A stretch of 64,000 nt of DNA from Staphylococcus schleiferi (lineage in GTDB: Bacteria > Bacillota > Bacilli > Staphylococcales > Staphylococcaceae). The stretch is taken from assembly GCF_900458895.1 (NCBI RefSeq), contig NZ_LR962863.1:1178001-1242000 (forward strand), given 5' to 3'. Positions 1-9,550 of this stretch are shown here, one piece after another (positions within the stretch are counted from its first letter, which is position 1; every line of letters starts with the position of its first letter). The notes beneath the pieces are model-generated. The model was not told where the DNA came from. It made no database searches and saw only the letters and a list, made by a program, of their open reading frames with translations. Made by a program: the position numbers and the translations under genes.

Positions 1-257
1 TTACAAAAGAAGAAATTAATCGTGTTTTTAGAGAGAATGATTTAGATCAAGTTGTTGCAATTTCTGATGAGCCATTGGTTTCAGATGATTTTACGACAGA
101 TGCGCATTCTGCAATTATTGATGCTGAGTCTACGATTGTAATGGGGGATAAAAAAGTTAAAGTACTCGCATGGTATGATAACGAATGGGGTTATTCCACA
201 AGAGTTGTCGATGTATTACAGCAAATCGCATCACAACTCAAAGTTAAAGTTGCATAA
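1..257 (+). CDS. gapB: Glyceraldehyde-3-phosphate dehydrogenase 2, C-terminal fragment
   Basis: Only the last 84 codons or so are in the window; the reading frame is open from base 3 to the TAA at 255-257. The fragment contains the C-terminal GAPDH signature (VLAWYDNEWGYS), which belongs to the catalytic domain and the subunit interface. In Gram-positive bacteria the second GAPDH copy, GapB, is NADP-preferring and works in gluconeogenesis. The assignment to gapB rather than gapA rests on position, immediately upstream of nrdR-dnaB-dnaI, and not on residues that discriminate the two. It ends before a clear terminator at 341-374. Confidence 0.85.
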   Translation, partial: TKEEINRVFRENDLDQVVAISDEPLVSDDFTTDAHSAIIDAESTIVMGDKKVKVLAWYDNEWGYSTRVVDVLQQIASQLKVKVA

Positions 258-340
258 CATTCTAATGTGTCAATAAGCGAGCATGAGACTGAGAACACTT
301 CACATCAAAATATTTATATTAACTAATATCAATATAAAGG

Positions 341-374
341 TTGAGACGATTTTGAAATTGTCTCAGCTTTTTTT
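341..374 (+). terminator. Intrinsic terminator of gapB
   Basis: A 10-bp stem (TTGAGACGAT with ATTGTCTCAG) is closed by a short loop and followed by a run of eight T. It separates gapB from nrdR. Confidence 0.85.
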
Positions 375-486
375 GTGCAAAAAAGAAAAATTACGATTTC
401 AATTGCGTTAAAATAGGCGTAACTTTTGAAATAAATAGGTTTGTAGTATAATTAAACAAAATTAAGATGAAGAGGGTGACAAAGTC

Positions 487-954
487 GTGAAATGTCCAAA
501 ATGTAATCATACGCAATCTCGAGTTGTAGATTCGAGACATGCAGATGATATGAATGCTATTAGAAGAAGACGTGAATGTGAACATTGTGGGACACGTTTC
601 ACTACTTTTGAACATATAGAAATGAGTCCGCTCATTGTTGTGAAAAAAGATGGTACAAGAGAACAATTTAATAGGGAGAAAATCTTAAACGGACTTGTAC
701 GTTCATGTGAAAAACGTCCCGTCCGATTCCAACAACTCGAAGAAATTACGAATCAAGTTGAATGGAAATTACGCGAATCGGGTATTGCTGAAATTTCATC
801 ACGAGAAATAGGGGAGCACGTGATGGATTTATTGATGCATGTTGACCAAGTTTCTTATGTACGTTTTGCATCCGTTTATCGAGAGTTTAAAGATGTTGAT
901 CAGTTATTGAAATCAATGCAGGGGATTTTGAAAGAAAACAAGCGGAGTGAATAA
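487..954 (+). CDS. nrdR: Transcriptional repressor NrdR
   Basis: Zinc-ribbon plus ATP-cone repressor of ribonucleotide reductase genes; it senses dATP/ATP and binds paired NrdR boxes. The 155-aa protein is the usual family length. Residues C3, C6, C31 and C34 form the zinc ribbon, followed by the basic RRRREC segment and an ATP-cone domain over about residues 49-139. The start is GTG at 487, preceded by an AGAGGGTGA ribosome-binding site. A TATAAT at 447-452 is the probable -10 element. It is three bases upstream of dnaB, so the three replication genes nrdR-dnaB-dnaI look co-transcribed. Confidence 0.95.
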   Translation: MKCPKCNHTQSRVVDSRHADDMNAIRRRRECEHCGTRFTTFEHIEMSPLIVVKKDGTREQFNREKILNGLVRSCEKRPVRFQQLEEITNQVEWKLRESGIAEISSREIGEHVMDLLMHVDQVSYVRFASVYREFKDVDQLLKSMQGILKENKRSE

Positions 955-957
955 ATA

Positions 958-2338
958 ATGAGTCAATTCATTTATCAAAGCCAATTAAGTCCACACGATG
1001 GATTTATCGTCATGCGCCGTTTCCATTTTCACGCGGTGCATTACGATGTGTTAAGCCGTCTGTTCACACCTTTAATTGGTGCCGAAGCAATTGGTGTATA
1101 TCAATTTTTAAACCAATTTGAAGGTGTATCTTTTGAAGAGGGCTATACCCATTATACAATGATGTCAGAATTAAAAATGGGCTTAAGACAGTTTAGAGAG
1201 TTTTTAGATTTACTTGAAGGAATAGGACTATTAAAAACGTTTGTTCAACAATCTGAGAATACAACTCAGTTCGTTTATGAATTATTGCCACCTCCTTCGG
1301 CACAGCGCTTTTTTAATGATCCAATGTTATCCATATACTTTTACGAAGTAGTTGGTCAACAACGCTATCACCAAATTAAAAAGGCATTTATACCTACATC
1401 TAAAGATTTAACAGGCTTTACAGAAGTAACTAAAAAATTTACAGATGTATTTAAAGTACCAAAATATCAAATGGTGACACCAGACGAAAATCTTAAAGAA
1501 CAGCAATTTGAAGGTTTGGACTTAACAGACGTTTACTTTGATTTTGAGTTGTTAGCCGACATGTTACAATCTCATTATGTAAGTAAAAATATTCTTTCAG
1601 AGCCAACGAAATCTTTAATTATCCAACTGGCAACATTATATCGTCTATCACCGGATGTGATGAAAGCGATTATTTTAAAATCACTCAATGCCGATCAATC
1701 ATTGTCAGTTACTAACTTAAGAAAACAGGCACAAAGCTATTATCTTATGGAACATCAGCAAGAATTGCCAGCGTTACAAGCACAGAATCTTGAACTCGCA
1801 AGTGATGAACCAAATCAGTCAACCGAAGCTAATGTAGTGTCAAACTGGGATGAATGGTTTGATTTAATGGATCATACAAGTCCGATTGTGATGCTGACAT
1901 CCTATGGTGGATCTGAACCTCCACGCTATCAAAAAGAGATGATAGAGGAGTTGATGCAGCGAGAAGGATTTAGTTTTGGTGTTATTAATATTTTGTTACA
2001 GTTTGTGATGCAAAAGACGGATAATAATTTACCAGAAAAATATGTTTATTCTGTTGCATCGACTTGGAAAAAAAGTGGTGTAACCGATGCACGAACAGCG
2101 TATGAGAAAGCAATGGAAGTTCAAAAAAAATCAAGATAATGCAAATCAAAAACGCTTTGAATCCACTGCTCCAAAGCAAAAGCGTGGCTACCGTCAAGCA
2201 TCATCAGAAAAACAACCACGTTGGATTACACACCCGGAAGAATATCAACAAAAAGAAGAAGATCAAGAAGCGTTAGCAAAAGATAGAGAGGCGTTTCTTA
2301 ATAAACTAAAAAATAAAAGACGGGCAGGTGAAGATTAA
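958..2338 (+). pseudogene. dnaB: DnaB replication initiation/helicase-loading protein, frame broken by one extra A
   Basis: Firmicute DnaB (not the helicase) works with DnaD and DnaI to load the replicative helicase at oriC and is membrane associated. The frame from 958 runs 393 codons and stops at 2139. The missing C-terminal tail continues in the next frame up to 2338. The join is a run of eight A at 2123-2130. With seven A the frame reads straight through and gives 459 residues, close to the family length. The lost part is the basic C-terminal tail of about 70 residues. DnaB is essential in Bacillus and Staphylococcus, so an inserted base from sequencing is likelier than a real mutation. 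The corrected gene overlaps dnaI by one base (TAATG). Confidence 0.85.
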
Positions 2339-3261
2339 TGAAAAGTTTCAATAGTATTATGGGAAACCATCAAAAACTTGATCAAAAAATACAAGAGATT
2401 AAACGACAAGTATTAAATGATCCAGATGTAAAAGCTTTCTTGAATGCACATCAATCAGAAGTAACGAACAGAATGATTGATGAAGATTTAAATATTCTTC
2501 AAGAGTATAAAGATCAACAAAAGCATTATGATGGTTCGCACACGTACGAAAACTGCCCAAACTTTGTAAAAGGTCATATTCCTGAACTTTATATTGAAAA
2601 CCAGCATATTAAAATTCGTTACAAACCTTGTCCGTGCAAAATAAGACATGACGAAGAGCAACATGCTAAAAGTATGATTACATCTTTCCATATGCATCCA
2701 GATACACTTAATGCTAAAATCAAAGATATTTATATGACGAGACGTAATCGCTTGGATTTAGCTATGAGGCTAGATGATTTGATTGATGCGATGATTGATA
2801 AACGGCCTGTGAAAGGACTCTACTTATACGGAGAGTTCGGCACAGGAAAGTCCTTTATTTTGGGTGCAATTGCGAACGAATTAAAGGATAACCGGGTGCC
2901 TTCAATGATTATTTATGTGCCTGAATTTATACGTACATTAAAAAATGGTTTTAAAGACGGTTCGACTTCCAAACGTATTCAACAAGTGCGTGAAGCGCGA
3001 GTTCTTTTTTTAGATGATTTAGGTGCAGAAGATATGACACCTTGGGTACGTGATGAAGTTTTAGGCCCTATTTTACATTATCGAATGATTCAAGAACTCC
3101 CAACGTTTTTCAGTTCGAATATGAGTTTACAAGAATTAGAAGATCATTTGGCGACTACAAAAAATGGGACAGATGTGATGAAAGCGAAACGTATTATGGA
3201 GCGTGTCAAAACTCTAAGTGATGCGTATTTATTAGAAGGAGAAAATTATAGAAAGCATTGA
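2338..3261 (+). CDS. dnaI: Primosomal protein DnaI (helicase loader)
   Basis: AAA+ ATPase that delivers the replicative helicase DnaC to single-stranded DNA, with DnaB and DnaD. The protein is 307 aa, the normal length. The N-terminal helicase-binding domain has a cysteine/histidine zinc cluster (C73, H80, C98, C100). The AAA+ domain begins near residue 140, with Walker A GEFGTGKS at 165-172 and Walker B LFLDDLG near 222. Its ATG overlaps the stop of dnaB, which indicates translational coupling. Confidence 0.95.
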   Translation: MKSFNSIMGNHQKLDQKIQEIKRQVLNDPDVKAFLNAHQSEVTNRMIDEDLNILQEYKDQQKHYDGSHTYENCPNFVKGHIPELYIENQHIKIRYKPCPCKIRHDEEQHAKSMITSFHMHPDTLNAKIKDIYMTRRNRLDLAMRLDDLIDAMIDKRPVKGLYLYGEFGTGKSFILGAIANELKDNRVPSMIIYVPEFIRTLKNGFKDGSTSKRIQQVREARVLFLDDLGAEDMTPWVRDEVLGPILHYRMIQELPTFFSSNMSLQELEDHLATTKNGTDVMKAKRIMERVKTLSDAYLLEGENYRKH

Positions 3262-3285
3262 AAAAATAAATTTTAGCGTTATAAT
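3258..3285 (+). promoter_or_regulatory. Predicted sigma-A promoter of the thrS leader
   Basis: TTGAAA (3258-3263), a 16-bp spacer and TATAAT (3280-3285). The -35 overlaps the dnaI stop codon. It lies directly upstream of the T-box leader. Confidence 0.7.
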
Positions 3286-3299
3286 AAGGATAAATAAAT

Positions 3300-3534
3300 A
3301 TTGATTTTAAAGTTTGAGGATACGATACGAATGAAGTTATGGTACAGAGAGCTACTGGCGATGAGAATGTAGTGCATAACCCTTTGTGTTACTCCCTCTA
3401 TAGATTGGTGTTTGTAATGAATACCCGGCTCAAGACCGTTATCTTATGTAGAGATGTCATTGCAGTAATGTATATGGCAAATTAGGGTGGTAACACGAAG
3501 ACCTCGTCCCTTTGTTGGGATGAGGTCTTTTTTA
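3300..3534 (+). ncRNA. T-box riboswitch, threonine-specific, upstream of thrS
   Basis: The conserved T-box sequence AGGGTGGTAACACG is at 3484-3497. It pairs with the tRNA acceptor end and forms the antiterminator. It is followed by a strong terminator (GACCTCGTCCC with GGGATGAGGTC, then six T) at 3499-3534. Stem I includes the AGAGAGC element near 3346, and an ACC triplet (Thr) near 3423 is the likely specifier. Uncharged tRNA-Thr would favour readthrough into thrS. Confidence 0.9.
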
Positions 3535-3575
3535 TTTTCAAAACTTTAACGACAATCAATGATAGGAGGAACATT

Positions 3576-5513
3576 ATGTCAGAAATTAAAGTACGTTTTC
3601 CAGATGGAAGTGAGAAAGCTTTCGAACATGGTATAACTACAGAAGAGATAGCACAATCCATTAGTCCAGGATTGAGAAAAAAAGCGGTTGCTGGTAAATA
3701 TAATCAACAGATGGTGGATTTGACTCGTCCATTAGAAGAAGATGGAACACTTGAAATCATTACACCAGGTAGTGAAGAAGCTTTGGAAGTACTAAGACAT
3801 TCTACAGCGCATTTGATGGCACAAGCTTTAAAACGTTTATATGGTGACGTTAAATTTGGTGTCGGTCCTGTAATCGATGAAGGTTTTTATTATGACTTTG
3901 ATATGGAAGAAAAAGTTTCGAGTGATGACTTTGAAAAAATTGAAAAAACAATGAATCAAATCATTAATGAAAATCAAAAAATCGAACGCCGTGTTGTTTC
4001 AAGAGATGAAGCTAAAGCGTTTTTTGCGAACGACCCGTACAAATTGGAATTAATAGAAGCCATTCCAGAAGATGAGTCTGTAACACTATACAGTCAAGGT
4101 GAGTTCACTGACCTTTGTCGAGGTGTCCATGTACCTTCAACATCAAAAATTAAAGCTTTCAAACTTTTATCAACTGCTGGCGCTTACTGGCGTGGTGATA
4201 GCAATAATAAAATGTTACAACGTATTTACGGTACAGCATTTTTTGATAAAAAAGACTTGAAAGCCCACTTGAAAATGTTAGAAGAACGAAAAGAACGTGA
4301 TCACAGACGTATTGGTAAAGAAATGGAGTTATTTACGAATAATCCGCTTGTAGGTGCAGGTTTACCACTATGGTTACCGAATGGCGCAACTATTCGTCGT
4401 GAAATCGAACGCTATATTGTTGATAAAGAAGTAAGTCTTGGGTATGACCACGTATACACACCTGTAATGGCGAATGTTGATCTTTTTAAAACTTCAGGCC
4501 ATTGGGATCATTATCAAGAAGATATGTTCCCAACAATGCAACTTGATGCAGACGAAGCGATGGTATTGAGACCTATGAACTGTCCGCATCATATGATGAT
4601 TTACGCTAACAAACCACACTCATATCGTGAATTACCTATTCGTATCGCTGAGTTAGGTACAATGCATCGTTATGAAGCAAGTGGTGCTGTTTCAGGGCTC
4701 CAACGTGTTCGAGGCATGACTTTAAACGACGCACATATTTTTGTAAGACCCGATCAAATTAAAGATGAATTCAAACGCGTTGTAAAAATGATTTTAGACG
4801 TTTATGAAGATTTTGGTTTTGAAGATTATAAATTCCGTTTGAGTTATCGCGACCCTGAAGACAAAGAAAAATATTTCGATGATGACGATATGTGGAATAG
4901 AGCAGAAAAAATGTTGAAAGAAGCTGTCGATGAACTTGGTTTACCGTATGAGGAAGCGTTGGGTGAAGCGGCATTTTATGGTCCAAAACTTGATGTTCAA
5001 GTTAAAACTGCAATGGGTAAAGAGGAAACTTTATCAACAGCACAACTCGATTTCTTATTGCCAAAACGATTTGATTTAACTTACATTGGACAAGATGGAG
5101 AACAACACCAACCTGTAGTCATTCATCGTGGTGTCGTTTCAACAATGGAACGTTTTGTTGCCTTTTTAACTGAAGAAACAAAAGGAGCATTCCCAACTTG
5201 GTTAGCACCACAACAAGTTGAAATTATTCCTGTTAACAACGATTTACATTATGATTACGCACGTCAAGTTCATGATGAGTTGAAATCTCAAGGTGTGCGC
5301 GTGCATATCGACGATCGTAATGAGAAAATGGGTTATAAAATAAGAGAGGCACAAATGAAAAAAATTCCTTACCAATTAGTAGTTGGAGATAAGGAAATCG
5401 AAAACAATGAAGTCAATGTTCGTCAATATGGTTCTAAAGATCAAAAAACAGTAGAAAAAGATACATTTGTGTGGGAATTGATTGACGAAATTCGATTAAA
5501 AAAACAGAGATAA
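3576..5513 (+). CDS. thrS: Threonyl-tRNA synthetase
   Basis: Charges tRNA-Thr in the cytoplasm. At 645 aa it is the standard long form: N-terminal TGS domain (about 1-64), second additional/editing domain (about 65-240, with the [11 protein letters not shown] segment), class II catalytic core (about 245-535) with the zinc site around [10 protein letters not shown], and C-terminal anticodon-binding domain (about 540-645). The ATG follows a GGAGG site. It is a single gene behind a threonine T-box, followed by the promoter of the lysine-riboswitch transcript. Confidence 0.97.
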   Translation: MSEIKVRFPDGSEKAFEHGITTEEIAQSISPGLRKKAVAGKYNQQMVDLTRPLEEDGTLEIITPGSEEALEVLRHSTAHLMAQALKRLYGDVKFGVGPVIDEGFYYDFDMEEKVSSDDFEKIEKTMNQIINENQKIERRVVSRDEAKAFFANDPYKLELIEAIPEDESVTLYSQGEFTDLCRGVHVPSTSKIKAFKLLSTAGAYWRGDSNNKMLQRIYGTAFFDKKDLKAHLKMLEERKERDHRRIGKEMELFTNNPLVGAGLPLWLPNGATIRREIERYIVDKEVSLGYDHVYTPVMANVDLFKTSGHWDHYQEDMFPTMQLDADEAMVLRPMNCPHHMMIYANKPHSYRELPIRIAELGTMHRYEASGAVSGLQRVRGMTLNDAHIFVRPDQIKDEFKRVVKMILDVYEDFGFEDYKFRLSYRDPEDKEKYFDDDDMWNRAEKMLKEAVDELGLPYEEALGEAAFYGPKLDVQVKTAMGKEETLSTAQLDFLLPKRFDLTYIGQDGEQHQPVVIHRGVVSTMERFVAFLTEETKGAFPTWLAPQQVEIIPVNNDLHYDYARQVHDELKSQGVRVHIDDRNEKMGYKIREAQMKKIPYQLVVGDKEIENNEVNVRQYGSKDQKTVEKDTFVWELIDEIRLKKQR

Positions 5514-5571
5514 TTATTGCTACTATATGAAGACTGATGTATAGTATAATCTAAATATAAATATTATTTGA

Positions 5572-5740
5572 TTGAGTTAGAGGCGCGATTTTAAAGAGTA
5601 ATCCTTGGTTTGTATTGATGATACTGACACCATAAGATGAAAGGGAAAGTCGCCGAAATGAGAAGTGATCATCAACACTTCTTGTTGGGCTAGTATTCGA
5701 AAGGAACTAGACTGTCACAACAGTGATGCGCTACCTATTA
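5572..5740 (+). ncRNA. Lysine riboswitch (L box)
   Basis: The sequence has the L-box core: GAGGCGCG at the 5' side, an AGAGTAATC segment, the conserved AAGGGAAAGTCGCCGAA at about 5640-5656, the TTGTTGGGCTAG arm, and GATGCGCTACCT closing P1. Its place before an amino-acid permease with a terminator in between matches known lysine riboswitches, in which bound lysine causes premature termination. A TATAAT at 5545-5550 is the likely -10. Confidence 0.9.
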
Positions 5741-5754
5741 ATATAAAATTAACT

Positions 5755-5800
5755 GAGGTTGCGTCCGGAATTTTTGATGCAATCTCTGTTTTCGTTTCTA
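5755..5800 (+). terminator. Riboswitch-controlled terminator
   Basis: An 11-bp stem (GAGGTTGCGTC with GATGCAATCTC, including G-U pairs) followed by a T-rich stretch, TGTTTTCGTTT. It lies between the lysine aptamer and lysP and is the probable expression platform. Confidence 0.7.
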
Positions 5801-5883
5801 TTAAGGTCGTTTTAATTTGCGTAATTCATCTAGCGACACAAGATTTGTCTAAACCTCTAAGCAATTAGGAAAGGATTAGGAAA

Positions 5884-7392
5884 ATGAGTAACGAAAAAAA
5901 TGAAAATCAAAATACAGTCCAGCGTCATTTGAAAGATCGACATATTTCAATGATTGCTATAGGTGGAGCGATTGGTACAGGTTTGTTTATGACCTCTGGT
6001 GGTGCCATTCATGATGCAGGACCTTTAGGGGCTTTGCTTGGCTATTCCATTATTGGGATTATGGTGTTTTTCTTGATGACTTCACTTGGAGAAATGGCGA
6101 CATATCTACCCGTTTCAGGTTCATTTAGTACGTATGCAACACGGTTTGTCGATCCTTCTTTAGGCTTCGCTTTAGGATGGAACTATTGGTTTAACTGGGT
6201 TATTACTGTTGCAGCAGATGTCACAATTGCTGCACAAGTCATTCAGTACTGGGCACCATTACAATTTTTACCTGCATGGGCATGGAGCTGTATCTTTATG
6301 GTCATTATTTTTGGGCTTAATGCTTTATCTGTGCAAGTTTATGGTGAAAGTGAGTATTGGTTTGCATTTATTAAAGTCGCAACTGTCATTATTTTCATTA
6401 TTGTAGGTGTGCTGACTATCTTTGGTATTATGGGTGGTAAAGCCGTTGGTTTTGACACATTTACTCAAGGTGATGCTCCATTATTAGGTGATGGTGTAGG
6501 TGGAAGCTTGCTTGCTATTTTTGGTGTATTTTTAATTGCAGGTTTCTCATTTCAAGGGACAGAATTAATTGGGATTACAGCAGGTGAATCTGAAAATCCT
6601 GAACGTGCAGTACCAAAAGCGGTTAAACAAGTTTTTTGGAGAATATTATTATTTTACATTTTTGCGATTTTCATTATCGGTATGTTGATTCCTTATAACT
6701 CTCCAGCACTTATGGGTGGTGGCGATGATATTGCAACTTCACCGTTTACACTTGTATTTAAAAATGCTGGTTTAGCCTTCGCTGCTTCATTTATGAATGC
6801 TGTCATTTTAACGTCAGTATTATCTGCAGGTAATTCCGGTATGTACGCAAGTACGCGTATGCTCTATTCAATGGGTAAAGATGGTTTAGCATCAAAAGTG
6901 TTTAGTAAAACGAACAAAAATGGAACGCCAATCATTTCTATGCTTTCTACTGCTGCTATCGTTATTTTGATCTTTACAGTACAACATCTTAGCGGTAACG
7001 CTTATGAATATATCGTTGCTGCCAGTGGTCTAACAGGCTTTATTGCATGGGTCGGTATTGCAATCAGTCATTACCGATTTAGAAAAGCTTTCCACGCACA
7101 AAACTACGATATCGATCAATTAAAATATAAAGCGAAGTTATACCCATTTGGTCCAATTCTTGCTGGTGTTCTTTGTACCATTGTCATTATTGGACAGGAC
7201 GTTGATTTAATTCAAGGTGGCGGCTTTGATCTCAACCGTTTCTTAATTACGTACATGGGTATTCCGGTATTCTTAATCTTTTTCTTTTATCATAAACTGA
7301 AATATAAAACGAAACTAATTCCAGTAAAAGAAGTTAACTTAGATAAAAATGTTGAAACAATTGAAAAAAACTTCCAAAAAAACATTGACTAA
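5884..7392 (+). CDS. lysP: Lysine-specific amino acid permease
   Basis: Proton-coupled amino-acid transporter of the APC/AAT family in the cytoplasmic membrane. At 502 aa it has the family length and about 12 hydrophobic membrane segments. The first contains the APC signature AIGGAIGTGLF near residues 25-35, and the middle has the conserved FQGTELIGITAGE segment. The start is ATG after an AGGAAAGGATTAGGA site. The substrate is inferred as lysine from the family and from the lysine riboswitch 140 bp upstream. Single-gene transcript. Confidence 0.9.
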   Translation: MSNEKNENQNTVQRHLKDRHISMIAIGGAIGTGLFMTSGGAIHDAGPLGALLGYSIIGIMVFFLMTSLGEMATYLPVSGSFSTYATRFVDPSLGFALGWNYWFNWVITVAADVTIAAQVIQYWAPLQFLPAWAWSCIFMVIIFGLNALSVQVYGESEYWFAFIKVATVIIFIIVGVLTIFGIMGGKAVGFDTFTQGDAPLLGDGVGGSLLAIFGVFLIAGFSFQGTELIGITAGESENPERAVPKAVKQVFWRILLFYIFAIFIIGMLIPYNSPALMGGGDDIATSPFTLVFKNAGLAFAASFMNAVILTSVLSAGNSGMYASTRMLYSMGKDGLASKVFSKTNKNGTPIISMLSTAAIVILIFTVQHLSGNAYEYIVAASGLTGFIAWVGIAISHYRFRKAFHAQNYDIDQLKYKAKLYPFGPILAGVLCTIVIIGQDVDLIQGGGFDLNRFLITYMGIPVFLIFFFYHKLKYKTKLIPVKEVNLDKNVETIEKNFQKNID

Positions 7393-7566
7393 AGTTTAAT
7401 ACGTTGGTATGATTGTATCTGTTGAATACGAAACGGACCAAGTAGAAGCTTCCCGCTTCTCACCTGTAGCGACGCAAAAAGCTGTTGGCAGGTTAACGAT
7501 TAAACATGTGAAGTATGTTCATGTTAACGTGAAGAGCGGGGGTGACGCACCCTCGCTTTTTTTCGT
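7393..7566 (+). ncRNA. Ribosomal protein L20 leader RNA with attenuator
   Basis: The stretch between lysP and infC is structured. It contains a GAAGC/GCTTC hairpin near 7446-7460 and ends in a terminator (AGCGGGGGTG, ACG loop, CACCCTCGCT, eight T) at 7533-7565. In Bacillus the infC-rpmI-rplT leader is bound by L20, which promotes termination at such a hairpin. Synteny and the terminator support the same here. An open frame runs through the leader into infC but has no coding character. Confidence 0.8.
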
Positions 7567-7603
7567 GCTTGGACCATTCGTAAATTTTTTGGAGGTGTCA
7601 ACC

Positions 7604-8122
7604 ATAGCTAAGGATCAAACGCAAGTTAATGAAAAGATTCGCGCAAAAGAATTACGTGTCATCGGTCAAAATGGTGATCAAATTGGTGTAAAATCTAAAA
7701 ATGAAGCATTGGAGATGGCAGATCGACTTGGTTTAGATGTCGTAATTGTCGCTCCAAACGCTAAGCCACCTGTTGCTCGTATTATGGATTACGGTAAATA
7801 CAAATTCGAGCAACAGAAAAAAGAAAAAGAAATGAAAAAGAAACAAAAAGTCATCAATGTTAAAGAAATACGTCTTAGCCCGACTATTGAAGATCATGAT
7901 TTCAATACAAAGCTTAAAAACGGACGTAAATTTTTAACTAAAGGTGATAAAGTTAAAGTTTCAATTCGTTTCAGAGGGCGTGCAATTACACATAAAGAAA
8001 TTGGCCAACGCGTTTTAGAAAAATATGCTGAAGCGTGTAAAGACCTTGCTACAATAGAGCAAAAGCCTAAAATGGAAGGTCGCCAAATGTTCCTTATGTT
8101 AGCCCCAATTAATGAAAAATAA
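7604..8122 (+). CDS. infC: Translation initiation factor IF-3 (non-AUG start)
   Basis: IF-3 binds the 30S subunit, prevents premature 50S joining and proofreads the start codon. The N domain (about 1-75) has the [15 protein letters not shown] linker; the C domain (about 85-172) has the [14 protein letters not shown] segment. The start is not ATG. GGAGG at 7591-7595 is spaced 8 nt from ATA at 7604, giving (M)[12 protein letters not shown], which aligns with the AUU start of Bacillus infC. The GTG at 7595 overlaps the ribosome-binding site but would give the commonly annotated MSTIAKDQ form. IF-3 genes typically use AUU-like starts for autoregulation. Confidence 0.93.
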   Translation: MAKDQTQVNEKIRAKELRVIGQNGDQIGVKSKNEALEMADRLGLDVVIVAPNAKPPVARIMDYGKYKFEQQKKEKEMKKKQKVINVKEIRLSPTIEDHDFNTKLKNGRKFLTKGDKVKVSIRFRGRAITHKEIGQRVLEKYAEACKDLATIEQKPKMEGRQMFLMLAPINEK

Positions 8123-8147
8123 AAAGTGATTATAGGAGGAAAACATC

Positions 8148-8348
8148 ATGCCTAAAATGAAAACCCACCGCGGAGCTGCGAAACGTGTAAAAAGAACAGG
8201 ATCTGGTCAACTTAAACGTTCTAGAGCTTATACGTCTCACTTATTCGCAAACAAATCTACAAAGCAAAAACGTAAATTGCGTAAAGCTTCTTTAGTTTCA
8301 AAAAGTGATGCAAAACGCGTTAAACAATTATTAACATACGTAAAATAA
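8148..8348 (+). CDS. rpmI: 50S ribosomal protein L35
   Basis: A 66-aa highly basic protein of normal L35 length. The N-terminus [18 protein letters not shown] is diagnostic. It follows infC by 25 bp with an AGGAGGA ribosome-binding site and is the second gene of the L20-regulated operon. It is assembled into the large subunit near 23S rRNA. Confidence 0.98.
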   Translation: MPKMKTHRGAAKRVKRTGSGQLKRSRAYTSHLFANKSTKQKRKLRKASLVSKSDAKRVKQLLTYVK

Positions 8349-8421
8349 TATTTAATAAAGAATAAAAGATTGAGATGAGGTATGACAGAGCATACCCTAG
8401 AGACAAAAGGAGGAATTTATT

Positions 8422-8778
8422 ATGCCACGTGTTAAAGGTGGAACGGTAACAAGAGCGCGTCGTAAAAAGACAATCAAATTAGCTAAAGGTTACTTCGGTG
8501 CGAAAAGCACATTATATAAAGTTGCAAAACAACAAGTTATGAAATCAGGTCAATATGCATTCCGTGACCGTCGTCAAAGAAAACGTGATTTCCGTAAATT
8601 ATGGATTACACGTATCAATGCTGCTGCACGTCAACATGATATGAGCTACTCTCGTTTAATGAACGGTTTAAAACAAGCGGGTATCGACATTAACCGTAAA
8701 ATGTTATCAGAAATCGCAATTTCTGATGAAAAAGCATTTGCTGAATTAGTGAACCAAGCTAAAGCAGCTTTAAAATAA
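8422..8778 (+). CDS. rplT: 50S ribosomal protein L20
   Basis: The 118-aa protein has the L20 N-terminal basic extension ([19 protein letters not shown]) and the conserved globular C-terminal half. It is an early assembly protein of the 50S subunit and the repressor of its own operon through the leader upstream of infC. The 73-bp gap from rpmI contains a small hairpin (GGTATG/CATACC near 8382-8397) of unknown role. AGGAGG precedes the ATG. Confidence 0.98.
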   Translation: MPRVKGGTVTRARRKKTIKLAKGYFGAKSTLYKVAKQQVMKSGQYAFRDRRQRKRDFRKLWITRINAAARQHDMSYSRLMNGLKQAGIDINRKMLSEIAISDEKAFAELVNQAKAALK

Positions 8779-8810
8779 TTATATTTAGAAGCGTTAGCGT
8801 CTAAATCGCA

Positions 8811-8867
8811 AACTCTCTTCAAAGTAGATACTGCTTAAGTAACCACTTTGAAGAGAGTCTTTTTATT
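8811..8867 (+). terminator. Terminator of infC-rpmI-rplT
   Basis: A 14-bp perfect stem (ACTCTCTTCAAAGT with ACTTTGAAGAGAGT) followed by CTTTTTATTT. Confidence 0.9.
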
Positions 8868-8929
8868 TAAGGCTTTACCATTTTTTATAAATTTTGTTAC
8901 GATATATAAAAAACATAAAGGAGTTAATC

Positions 8930-9541
8930 ATGTCAAAATTTGATGAGCAAATTACTGTTGTGCCTCGTATACGACTATTTAATAATGAAGAAAATGCCTT
9001 TAATGGTTTTTTACCTCGTACGGATAACAAAGGTCAGTCTATTTATCAAACGCTAGCCGATTATGAAGTGAAAAGACGCGGTGATATGGAAGAAGACCCT
9101 TCATTCAAGCAATTAATTAGTTATTGTCTATTAGAAAATGAAAACGGTGAAATTTTAGTTTATGAAAGATTAGAAGGCGGCGGCGAAGCGCGTTTACACG
9201 GCAGTGCTTCAATTGGTGTTGGTGGCCATATGAACGATGTGCCTGATGCACACAATATCGAAGAAGTCATTAAAATCAATGCGAGCCGTGAGCTTGAAGA
9301 AGAAGTTGGTTTAACCGTTGATGATAGTAAGGAACTTAACTTTATCGGTTTTATTAACGATGATAATAATGAAGTTGGCCGTGTACACTTAGGTGTTGTT
9401 TTTAAAGTGCATGTAAAGCAAGAAGAAGTAGAAGTGCAAGAAACAGACACTTTAAAAATAGAATGGCAATCACTAGAGAACATTCAAGATTTATCTATAT
9501 TTGAATCATGGAGTGCACTGATTTTAGAAAAAATGAAATAG
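8930..9541 (+). CDS. Nudix hydrolase family protein
   Basis: 203 aa. A Nudix-type signature is visible at residues 98-127: GGH, then RELEEEVG, whose glutamates bind the catalytic metal. The box is longer than the canonical GX5EX7REUXEEXGU because several residues separate the glycines from the REL segment, as in a phosphoesterase-like subgroup. The substrate cannot be told from sequence. ATG 8930 is preferred over an upstream in-frame ATG at 8894 because AAAGGAG lies 7 bp before it. The stop abuts the next gene, so the two are probably co-transcribed. Confidence 0.8.
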   Translation: MSKFDEQITVVPRIRLFNNEENAFNGFLPRTDNKGQSIYQTLADYEVKRRGDMEEDPSFKQLISYCLLENENGEILVYERLEGGGEARLHGSASIGVGGHMNDVPDAHNIEEVIKINASRELEEEVGLTVDDSKELNFIGFINDDNNEVGRVHLGVVFKVHVKQEEVEVQETDTLKIEWQSLENIQDLSIFESWSALILEKMK

Positions 9542-9550
9542 GTGAATGCA

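Noticed and set aside
5665-5868. 67-codon open frame between thrS and lysP
   Set aside because: It lies inside the lysine riboswitch and its terminator, has no ribosome-binding site and no coding character.
7409-7603. N-terminal extension of infC
   Set aside because: The in-frame open stretch runs through the L20 leader and its terminator. The conserved IF-3 N-terminus begins at the ATA codon.
8381-8397. Hairpin between rpmI and rplT as a terminator or switch
   Set aside because: The stem is only six to seven base pairs and no T-run follows; it is more likely a processing or spacer feature.
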